Part shown: positions 9,340-17,015 of the stretch, piece by piece
How the letters are laid out: every line of letters begins with the position of its first letter
How positions within the stretch are numbered: the stretch's first letter is position 1
From: Acanthaster planci
Lineage: Eukaryota; Echinodermata; Asteroidea; Valvatida; Acanthasteridae
Reading direction: 5' to 3'
NCBI RefSeq assembly: GCF_001949145.1
Contig: NW_019091447.1
Span: 350,940 to 370,847 of the forward strand
Length of the DNA stretch: 19,908 bases
Translations under genes and position numbers: made by a program
The notes under the pieces: generated by a model
Seen by the model: the letters and a program-made list of their open reading frames with translations, nothing else
The model's database searches: none
What the model was told of the DNA's origin: nothing

Positions 9340-10487
9340 AAGCGTGTCGTGTTACCAACGCAGTAAACGGGAGTGCATCATCCCATCCGATTACATCCTA
9401 TGACTTCCGGAATGATACGAATGACAATCTAACGAAATAATACTCCAGCAAGGGGTGGGGTAATGTCATACACGTTCAAACCTACCTAAAGGAAGGGTAT
9501 TGGAATCCAAGCACTCTAATTTTCGCTGCGATTGGAGTGGCACATCTGTGAAATAGTCGCGACCTTCGACAGTTGTGTTGTAATGCTGTCTTACGATGTC
9601 TCACCCTCGTTCCCATCACAATGCCCTTCCGTAGGTAATGTATGGAGTGGCGGGGTGGTGGCCACAGGACGAGGTAGGAGGACGACTCACGAGGAAGGAT
9701 CACATCATTTCTATTTCTGGAGTGGGGATTCCCCGCGTTAGGCACGATACATTGGTCAAGTCTTACCAACATCTATGGTCCATAACACAACTTGCCCCAG
9801 CTGCAGGAGCACAGGAGCACGTGATGAAAGAGTAGAGGTGAATTTTGCGGATCGCCGAGCAGGCGATGTCTCTGGGGTCTTTTGGTGTAAGCTATGTCAA
9901 TGTTAATCCGTGATCTGTGAAGTGAGGGCGCTGTGATATTTGACAGTGCCCAGGGCTGTGCCTTGTGGCTTACGGAAATCATCTAGAAGAATAGAGAGGT
10001 GGGAGAACTTGAATTAGAATGCGCGCAATGGGCTTTTCAAACAATTGTTCTAATTACTGTAAATTTTGGCACAATGGAATGTACACCCAATTAGCGACTG
10101 ACGAAAACGGTCCGTGGGATAAAATCTTTGGCTTTTAGATTTGGCAGTAGTAAACTTAAGGTGGTTGTGCAAGTGATTGTGATGGGAAATGCGTGTTGAT
10201 GAATCCGGAAACGTACCTCCGTTAAACACTTCTTGGTTATTAGTTTAATCCATACGTTTGATGTTTGTCACGGCCATCGGTAACGCGCCCAAAGTACACA
10301 TGCTACTTCCTGTTGTGGTGACCTATCTGGAATTCGTTTCCCTAGAAGCGGTCAGTATTGTACATCTAGCTCCACTGATGAGGCAGAATCTCCAGTCAAT
10401 CCAAGCCGTGTGCATCCAACATACATGCGCCACTCGGAAGAGTCACACGGTCACTTCTAAAATTGCGGTGCAACTTGGTAAGCCGTC
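9340..10487. other. Intergenic or 5' flank of the lectin gene
   Basis: A G-rich patch at about 9600-9760 is open in several overlapping frames on both strands, which suggests composition rather than coding. No TATA box precedes the lectin ATG. The 94-codon ORF at 10258-10542 overlaps the signal-peptide exon in another frame and is treated as a shadow. Confidence 0.4.
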
Positions 10488-12563
10488 ATGGAAAACTCTC
10501 GAGGCTGTCGTTGCCGTTTTGGTGTGTCGTTGCTCCTTTTAGCTTTTCTGAGTTTTCCAAACAAAGGTGGGTAAATTGGTATCTTTTCCATAACATGGCC
10601 GAGCGTGAGAAAGAAGCAAGTGGTGCGTACCGGCAAACCAGCCGTTTATAACGGTTGCGCTTGCCATATCCACATACAGCAACTTTAATAAAGGCTGAAC
10701 TAACTTGTTCTTCAAAATTTTCTATAGTTTGTTTGCACTTGCCATGCATTTGTTTTGTCTGGTAACATAAGTTTGTAAAGTATTCCAGACGCATTTAATG
10801 TATAAACACTGTGGGGCGCATATTTGAATCTGTATACAGCCCCTTGCGCTCGTAACCTTTTGTTAATGTGACGCGAAGATAATTGAGAAAACCGAGGAGA
10901 GTACGAAGAGAAGGAAAAGGGCATTATTTCCAGTGGTCTATAAACTAAAGAATACCTGTATCAACTTCAAGCTTGCAAGTGTTGACTCTCCTTGACAACC
11001 CTTAAGACTTTATCATTAGTTCCAGACCAATAAGTCCACGTTGAAAGCTCTATCATTTCCTGGTTTTGCCACCTCTAATTTTAGTTTGCTTTGGTAGGCC
11101 GTCAACATTGAATCTTTCGCTCATTTTGAGCAATAGTTATATTTCTAGTTGACCGATAACAGGTCATTTATTCCTGCTTTAATTCGATGTCTTAAATTGA
11201 TCTCCTTCCAAAATTGCGTGAAACGATAATTGACGAATTTACACTGATGAGTACCAGGGTGGTGGTTAAACTGAGCTAAACTCAAAATAAAACAGACAGA
11301 AACCCAAAATTACTCACTACAAAACCCTTCTGTTTCAACTCCAGGCTTAGCTCTAATCAACCTGCGGGACAAATACGTCAGCCAGAGCAGTAATTATTCC
11401 AATGGATACCCTACCAAAGCCGTGGATGATGACATTTATTCAATATCACACACAGGTGAGTACATTTACTTTTTCAAAAAACCTTTAAGCGCATCATGAA
11501 AACGCGAAGTGCTTTTGAATGTCGATTCCGATACTGAATAAGCGAACGAAAGACCCAATGTTATTATCATACCAATCATACAATTTCAGAGTGTGGCGGA
11601 TACCAGTGGTGGAGAGTAGATCTTGAAAATGCCTACCGCGTGGAAAGGATCACCATTATCAACAGACACGACCAACATGGTAAGGTAGCTGGCATTCGAC
11701 AGGAATTCTTTAAGCCTTTTCGGGCCGAATAAGGATTCGACTTTGACTATACCGGCTGAGTCACCGAATTACAGGAATTAAAAAAGAAAATTTTGGCAGG
11801 TTGCTTAGTGTTTTGGGGCATGATCGTCGATCCCAAAAAGTTACACTTATTTATAATCTACGGAAAATGGCGATTTAATTTCCCAAGTTTTTTTGGGGGG
11901 GGTCTACGAGGTTTTTTTTACGAGCTTAAAATTTCTCAAGGTTTTTACAAGGAAGACGATCGGCGAAAGAGTTTCTGACCCCTCGAAGCCTGTAGCATAT
12001 AGTTGATCTTATACTGGTGAAAGTACTGTGATTTGACACCAATGAAGCCATGATTTGGTCGTCACGTCATTTAGTAAAACGGACATGTTCCTCTTGGGGC
12101 ATAGCTTAATTTATAAGTTGTCCCACTGTAGCTATTTCGTACAGTCAAACTTGAAAATTTATACCTCATAAAAACAAATGTTCTGCTAACAATAGACCTC
12201 GGAAAACGAACTTTGAAAAATATACATGCTTTTGGATTTCTGAAAATGTATATTTAATGGTAGTGTATTAAGCTGTTGCATGCTTCATTTTATTTTTGTG
12301 ATAAGTTAACTGTCAGTTGTGTTCTGCCATTGCAGGTTCTCGATTAACCGGAGCCATAGTGCGAGCTGGTTTGAATTTAGATCACTCACGGAACCAACAA
12401 ATTGGATCTTCGGTCAGAAGAAATCAAGCTTCTCCTGGCGGACAGACGATTCATTTCGGGGCGAATCCCAGCGTCATGGCTCGGTATGTCAGTGTGGAGC
12501 TATCAGGCAGTTGCTTACAACTGGCCGACTTGAGGATTGAGGAAGAAACCCTGGTATCTACAG
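10488..12563 (+). CDS. Secreted F-type lectin (fucolectin/FTP domain), four exons, 3' end unresolved
   Basis: The exons are 10488-10566, 11345-11455, 11590-11679 and 12336-12563, all with GT...AG borders and all split in phase 1. Exon 1 encodes a signal peptide (MENSRGCRCRFGVSLLLLAF). The rest is one F-type lectin domain: VSQSSNYSNGYPTKAVDDD at about 37-55, YQWWRVDL at 68-75, INRHDQHGSRLTGA at 87-100 and ARYVSVELSG further on. Known members bind L-fucose through the pattern H-X26-R-X-D-X4-R/K. Here His62, Arg89, Asp91 and Arg96 fit it exactly once the exons are joined. The usual vicinal Cys pair after the Asp is replaced by Gln-His, so that disulfide is absent. The likely role is extracellular recognition of fucosylated glycans, as in invertebrate innate immunity. 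The fourth exon ends T|G at a strong donor (CAG|GTGAGT); 3' options are listed separately. Without splicing the frame stops at 12586. Confidence 0.85.
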
Positions 12564-13391
12564 GTGAGTGCGGCGGCTTTCTGTAGGAGCCTTGTTTTCA
12601 GTGGTGGATCCAGAGTGGAAAAGGGGAATACCCAGCATTTATGAAAAGGGTGAATCAAATTGAATCACTTTTTTTGTACTGCTGGTTTGGCTTAAAGGGT
12701 GCCGAATGGCGTGCTTTTGGAACCCTTACAGCAAAATAACATGCAAAGTTGTAACAGTTTGGAATTGATTTCATTTACTTCTTTAAAATTCCTTTTACGA
12801 GTTCTTTGTAAAATGTTGACTTTCACATCAACTTATCGTAACCGGAAAGCTGCCTAACCTGAAAAACAAATGTCGCACCCAAACCTGATCTCTCACTACG
12901 GAAATACATGACAACCACCAATGCAACTCGCTGTACTCGTATGTATCATGAAAAGTTAGGAAATTAGATTTGGACTGTCTTTCCTGAGATTTCAACAAGA
13001 GACCAAAATAAGTTCAGCGGTATACACTATAGTTAACCTGAAGAAATCAGCATTTACGACAAATTCTCGAGTGTAACTTAACTTTGCTGAAAAGAACGTA
13101 TTATGCTCAGGCCAGCCAAACTGAATCTTTAACCCATGGACTATAGATAGGTAACTCTTTGTAACGCTTTACATTCTCGTTCTCAAATAGTGCTTGATGT
13201 AAACGAAAAAAGAGAAAGAAAAAGGAAAAGAGCGTGATCAAGGAGCCCTAGGAACAGTCACAAAAGCCGAAGTGGAAGGTCGATGATTGTTCAACCCATA
13301 ATATCACCCTAGTAACTTTGCCACATTCCACATTTACTTGTAGAACACGGAAATAAAATTCCGACATGAGTTTTCTTTGGAATGTTTTCAG
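12564..13391 (+). other. Probable intron of the lectin gene
   Basis: It begins with the strong donor GTGAGT at 12564. It contains a purine-rich run at about 13204-13236 and an AATAAA at about 13352. If the donor were not used, translation would stop at 12586 and that AATAAA could end the transcript. Confidence 0.45.
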
Positions 13392-13492
13392 TTAGAAATT
13401 ATTCTGCCCCGTGTAAATGCCCACGCACGGACTGCACGAGATTTCCGGAAACTCGCCAAGTGACCTTTTATTTTCAGGTTCAAGTAACCTGA
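13392..13492 (+). CDS. Candidate last exon of the lectin gene (C-terminal Cys-rich tail)
   Basis: The acceptor GGAATGTTTTCAG follows a T-rich tract and ends at 13391. Joined in phase 1 to the lectin's fourth exon, the frame reads V-RNYSAPCKCPRTDCTRFP and on to TGA at 13490-13492. It adds 34 residues with three cysteines. The secreted protein would then total 203 residues. Against this, the stretch is short enough to be open by chance (my rough estimate is one in five), and no polyadenylation signal follows closely. It excludes the 13478-13495 microexon in the same transcript. Confidence 0.35.
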
Positions 13493-13495
13493 AAG
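13478..13495 (+). CDS. Alternative 18-bp phase-1 microexon
   Basis: CCTTTTATTTTCAG|GT opens and AAAG|GTACGT closes an 18-bp segment. It is in phase 1 on both sides and would insert Gly-Ser-Ser-Asn-Leu-Lys plus one base. The two sites are strong, but a segment this small could be a coincidence. If used, it would link the lectin exons to further phase-1 exons downstream (for example 16198, 16546 or 19523). If the donor is ignored, the frame runs to a stop at 13768. Confidence 0.25.
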
Positions 13496-13499
13496 GTAC

Positions 13500-14178
13500 G
13501 TACAGGAAACCGCATTTCTTCCCTTCCTGTTTAAAATTTAGCTCTTCACAAAACTCATCTACTGTCCAACTGTTTGACATTATTATTTTTTTACGGCTGT
13601 TGTGCCATTATCTACTTATTAATTTTCTGAAAATAGGGTCATACAAAAGAGCAGAAGATAAAATGGAACAGAACGTATTTCGAATTCTCACACTGAAACA
13701 ATTTGATAATGAGAACAATCGAACTGAAAGTACTTTCAGATTAATTCAACTTCATTCAGGGTACAGGTGACGCAGTCATCTTGCTAAACGGTTCTACCTA
13801 CCATTGAATGTTTTGTTACGGCCACAAAAGGGCCTTCGATGTTTCTTGATGACGCATGGGATCGTTTATTGAAAGTTAGCGGAGGGAGGAGCACAGGAAG
13901 TGAATATCAAACATAAAAAACTGCTGTCATAATGTCTGTAAATTTGATACAGAAGTCTTTCTAAAACAAAACAAAGTGATTACAATAATCAGATCTCTAT
14001 ACTTACCACAATCATTGATTCACAAAAGGTTTTTATACTTTTCCATGTGAAAATCATTTTATACTGTCCACCCCTTCAAAAATAATTGATGAGTCCAAAG
14101 GTATTTCCTGGTCTCGTTGACTTGTGTGTACCAGAGATAAGGGCAGTCTAGGACCAAGTTATACGCTGGAATACAAAC
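13500..14178. other. Between the two signal-peptide genes; no gene seen
   Basis: AT-rich sequence containing the continuation of an ORF to 13768 with a hydrophobic but low-complexity stretch (DIIIFLRLLCHYLLINFL); I do not trust it as coding. No TATA box was found ahead of the 14194 start. Confidence 0.35.
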
Positions 14179-14193
14179 ATGTGGAGGTCCAAC

Positions 14194-14269
14194 ATGGCGT
14201 TGATCCTTGGAGGAAAAACGCTGGTCTGGAAAGTTTTTTTACTACTTTCGGTTTCACATTTCTCACTTG
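14194..14269 (+). CDS. Signal-peptide exon of a second secreted-protein gene
   Basis: ATG at 14194 (an in-frame ATG also lies at 14179) opens MALILGGKTLVWKVFLLLSV and continues SHFSL. This is a typical signal peptide ending after the first base of a Gly codon at the donor TTG|GTAAGT. The intron is phase 1, as in the lectin gene. The upstream start would add MWRSN. The nearest strong phase-compatible exons are at 16198, 16546 and 19523. The paralogous layout (short signal exon, then phase-1 modules) suggests the gene arose by duplication or exon shuffling with its neighbour; that is inference. Confidence 0.6.
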
Positions 14270-14928
14270 GTAAGTTTATATAGGTGTAGCGATGACAGAT
14301 TGTTTTGGCAGGGGCCAGGAAAAAATAAATCAAGTTGTTGTCGGTGGTTTGAGCGACCGTCTTAATTCATCAACGTGTGTATGGATCAACATTGTCCAAA
14401 TGTACATGTATGCACATGTACACGAACGTGGCTTAGGTGGTTACGATGAATTCGTGCGATTATGTCTAGCTCTTACTTTTCCCCAAAATAAAGAAAGTGA
14501 AGAAGAAAGATTGTGTTCTAAAAGACAATTGCTGTGATTTTCTGAGTTTCTCTCTATTCTCATTTTCAAAGGGGGCACAAGTTTTGTCCAGTAATACATT
14601 TGCTGGTTTTCAAAGGATTAACCATCATGACCATGTTTTGTACTTTGATCCTTGCCTTAGACTTAGAAATAATGACATTGGAATTTATAAGAATTCAAGT
14701 ATTCAACAGGTACATATAAGAGTATTTTGATTGGTAAAGTTGTCATTGTTTTTAAAGCTTTGATATTGACAAGTGACAAAAAACTAGTACCAGCACGGTA
14801 GATGATCACTCAATGAAACGAATTGGGAATGAAAGTGCATACAAGCTTCTGCATACAATGGTACTTAAATTAATTTTGATTTCATTTTACTGAACGTCTG
14901 GTTTGAGGCACATTAAATGAGTGGTATA
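14270..14928 (+). other. Probable intron; no supported coding
   Basis: It starts with GTAAGT at 14270. It has ACATGTA palindromes at 14402-14421. An open segment at 14572-14709 is flanked by AAAG| and |GTACAT but is in a frame incompatible with the phase-1 signal exon, so it is not annotated as an exon. Confidence 0.4.
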
Positions 14929-15072
14929 AAGTACCAAAATGTGATGTCAGTTTGAACCAGAAAGCGCAGTGCAAACGAATGGAGTGTGCGAGCATGTTGG
15001 TTCACGCGCTGGTTCTGGCGCTAATGCCTTTTACACACAAATTGTGCACGTGACGTATTCACTTCGGTACTC
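14929..15072 (-). mobile_element. 144-bp MITE, copy A (inverted relative to copy B)
   Basis: It is flanked by TA on both sides (14927-14928 and 15073-15074), consistent with a TA target-site duplication. The ends are imperfect terminal inverted repeats: AAGTACCAAAATGTGATGTCA at the left against GAGTACCGAAGTGAATACGTCA read inward from the right. Its reverse complement aligns without gaps to copy B at 16870-17013, differing at about 19 of 144 positions by my count. There is no coding capacity. The TA duplication is typical of Tc1/mariner-type transposition, but the family was not confirmed. Confidence 0.82.
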
Positions 15073-15420
15073 TATATGAATTGAGTCAGCAAAGTACAAA
15101 TTTGAAAATGCAGGAAGTTAAGTGTTGAGAGTATTTATCGAAGCGGCCACATGTAGGCCTACATGTGCATTATATTGTCCAGTACATGTACCTCAAATTT
15201 TGAACTCCGGTGCATGAGTTTGGATAAAGCTTCAATCACAGTGTTATGAAAACTTCAAATCTGATATTTTCAACATCAATTTTGATCTAAAACTGTGAAA
15301 GTGTAAAATATTTAAGTGTGGTAGGACCAACACCCCTGTAGTTTTATGGCATAAATGTACGTGTCTAACTGAAGTATATGTCAATTACACGTGATTTTTA
15401 AATAAGAAGCGCTGTCTAAA
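15073..15420. other. Intronic, no gene
   Basis: AT-rich sequence with palindromic CTACATGTG / GTACATGTAC motifs at about 15152-15190. No splice-bounded open segment was noticed. Confidence 0.4.
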
Positions 15421-15605
15421 AGAATGGGGAGACATTGGTGGGCACATATAATAAAGGGGAGACATTGGTGGGCACATATAATAAAGGGGAGACATTGGTG
15501 GGCACATATAATAAAGGGGAGACATTGGTGGGCACATATAATAAAGGGGAGACATTGGTGGGCACATATAATAAAGGGGAGACATTGGTGGGCACATATA
15601 ATAAA
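15421..15605 (+). repeat. Minisatellite: six 30-bp units
   Basis: The unit reads GGGGAGACATTGGTGGGCAC then ATATAATAAA. Six copies run head to tail, identical except that the first begins AGAATGGGGA. Because 30 is divisible by 3, every frame without a stop stays open: three overlapping ORFs cross it (a plus-strand HWWAHIIKGR decapeptide repeat, a second plus-strand ORF and a minus-strand MCPPMSPLYY repeat). These are artefacts of periodicity. Each unit junction holds AATAAA on the plus strand. Perfect identity implies recent expansion. It lies in the presumed first intron of the second secreted-protein gene. Confidence 0.95.
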
Positions 15606-15849
15606 CCTTGTTTGTAGACTCCAAATACTGGCTGGAAATTGGAATAGGTACCAAGGTACCCATAACCATGTTTTGCAAGTTACATCTTTTGTACATAAAG
15701 GTGAAGAAAAACAAGGGAACCAGTGTTTTTAGGGGATTTTGGTTAAAACAGGCTACCTGTGAGAGTAAAATGGATTTTCAGTGTACAGTCACTGCTGTCC
15801 GTTTTCTCCAGTAATTCATATTTTTCCTGTTCATTTGACAAAGCAAACT

Positions 15850-16020
15850 TACAATACCAGCTACATGTACTTTTATTCCCTTTTGAATTGTGAAACTCTG
15901 CTAGGCATTGCCAAAGAAATATGGAATAATGACATTAACATGCAAGAGATTAACTGACAGTCCTAATGCAAAGGTACATGTACATGTACCTGCACATGTC
16001 AAGTACATACCTGTACTTAT
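15850..16020. repeat. Cluster of TACATGTA-type palindromes
   Basis: GGTACATGTACATGTACCTG at 15972-15991 is itself a near-perfect palindrome. Related ACATGTAC units occur at 15864 and CACATG / GTACAT at 15992-16010. The same core recurs through the right third of the window (14402, 15185, 16697, 16842, 18770, 19231, 19433). It is probably a simple-sequence feature of the genome rather than a specific site. Confidence 0.6.
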
Positions 16021-16197
16021 ATTTTGTGTTTTTTATTGCTTGGTTTAAAGAAAGGGCTTGAAGGATTCCGTTATTATTTTCTTTTGGCTTACTTGTGTGA
16101 AGAATGCAGCTTTACTGTGTGATTTTTCGCAAAATGTAGAAGAATTTCCAGAAACAAATTTTCCTTGACTTTACCCAAATTTCTTCTTGTCCTACAG

Positions 16198-16308
16198 AAG
16201 CTATCTTTCTTTTAGGGGCGGCTCCCGCCCTGAGTGCTCAGTATGTGCTGTGTAGAAATGCTCATTGTATCCCTCTGACTACTAATGGTCCAGTTTTGCT
16301 CGTGACAG
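16198..16308 (+). CDS. Candidate 111-bp phase-1 exon
   Basis: A strong acceptor (TTTCTTCTTGTCCTACAG) ends at 16197 and a donor GACAG|GTGTCC follows 16308. The frame is open and in phase 1 at both ends, reading AIFLLGAAPALSAQYVLCRN and on through a second Cys. No domain is recognised. The hydrophobic start could instead be read as a signal-like segment, but no Met precedes it. The donor is only moderate, so the exon could be spurious or optional. Confidence 0.35.
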
Positions 16309-16312
16309 GTGT

Positions 16313-16325
16313 CCGCTAGATGGCA
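16313..16325 (+). promoter_or_regulatory. CTCF-like core motif (CCGCTAGATGGCA)
   Basis: It matches the vertebrate CTCF core (CCASYAGRKGGCR) except for one base. CTCF is reported as bilaterian-specific, so in a cnidarian it is probably a chance match, or a site for another zinc-finger protein. Confidence 0.12.
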
Positions 16326-16545
16326 TGACCAAATTGGCCCCAGGCAAAGCTAATCCTAAAAGATAATAAAAGCCAAGGGGAAAACATACTGTCAAAATTC
16401 AGACCCTCGATTCTGCTCTTTAAAATTGAAACAGGATGTACCAAAGACGATCCTTACTATTGTTTTCATTTTCTCTGGTTCTTTGCTAAATAAGCAACGA
16501 CACGGATATTGTGTGATGACACATTCATAAATTAATGTGCTCTAG

Positions 16546-16659
16546 GTCAAGTGTTCCGACCTTCAAATCCTGTGGATGTAGAGCTTGAAAACACCGGAAA
16601 ATGTTATGTCACTTTTGTAGAATATTTTGACGGTCACAACAGCAGTCACGTTATCGGGT
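16546..16659 (+). CDS. Candidate phase-1 exon, 3' border uncertain
   Basis: The acceptor GCTCTAG ends at 16545. Joined after the signal exon at 14269, the sequence gives SLG-QVFRPSNPVDVELENT, then KCYVTFVEYFDGHNSSHVIG. The composition is that of an extracellular beta-rich domain with one Cys and one N-glycosylation sequon (NSS). The frame stays open to a TAG at 16767. Possible donors are after 16657 (CGG|GTGTGT, phase 2) and 16659 (GGT|GTGTTA, phase 1). I chose the second because it keeps the 1-1 symmetry seen in the strong exons. The family is not recognised. Confidence 0.42.
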
Positions 16660-16869
16660 GTGTTAGCTTACATAGGGCAACCCTGACCTGGGGATATGTA
16701 CATGTATACATGTATGTAGGCTGTGTCAGACAGACAGGGGAAATTAGCTTAAAATTGTGCTGCTCATAGTTACGGTAGCTAGTTGAACAGACCCTAATTA
16801 TGCCAAAGGTGCACTTTTATTGTCACATTTGCACTTAATATGTACATGTATGTAGTAAGCAGTGGTATA

Positions 16870-17013
16870 GAGTACCGAAGTGAGTACGTCACGCGCACGA
16901 TTGGTGTGTAAAAGGCATTAGCGCGAGAACCAGCACGTGAACCAACACGCGCGCGTCCTCCATTCGTTTGTACTGCACTTTCTGGTTCACAGTGACGTCA
17001 CACTTTGGTATTC
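16870..17013 (+). mobile_element. 144-bp MITE, copy B
   Basis: It is flanked by TA (16868-16869 and 17014-17015). The terminal inverted repeats are GAGTACCGAAGTGAGTACGTCA at the left and GAATACCAAAGTGTGACGTCA read inward from the right. Length and end structure match copy A exactly in inverted orientation. It carries a perfect TGACGTCA palindrome at 16993-17000 inside the right repeat, a CRE-type sequence. The overlapping 66-codon minus ORF is incidental. Confidence 0.85.
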
Positions 17014-17015
17014 TA

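Noticed and set aside
9482-9835. Three or more overlapping ORFs on both strands
   Set aside because: They are caused by a locally G-rich, stop-poor composition; no frame has domain-like features.
10258-10542. 94-codon plus-strand ORF
   Set aside because: It overlaps the signal-peptide exon in another frame and has no recognisable domain; the splice-supported lectin model explains the region better.
10486-10794. 102-codon minus-strand ORF
   Set aside because: It is antisense to the lectin signal exon and its donor, with no motif support.
14572-14709. Open segment bounded by AAAG and GTACAT, reading GAQVLSSNTFAGF
   Set aside because: It is open only in phase 0. Joined in the phase required by the signal exon at 14269, it meets a stop after seven codons.
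15385-15732. Overlapping ORFs of 102, 109 and 60 codons encoding decapeptide repeats
   Set aside because: They exist only because the 30-bp tandem repeat is a multiple of three and has no stops in these frames; there is no start context, splice signal or flanking coding.
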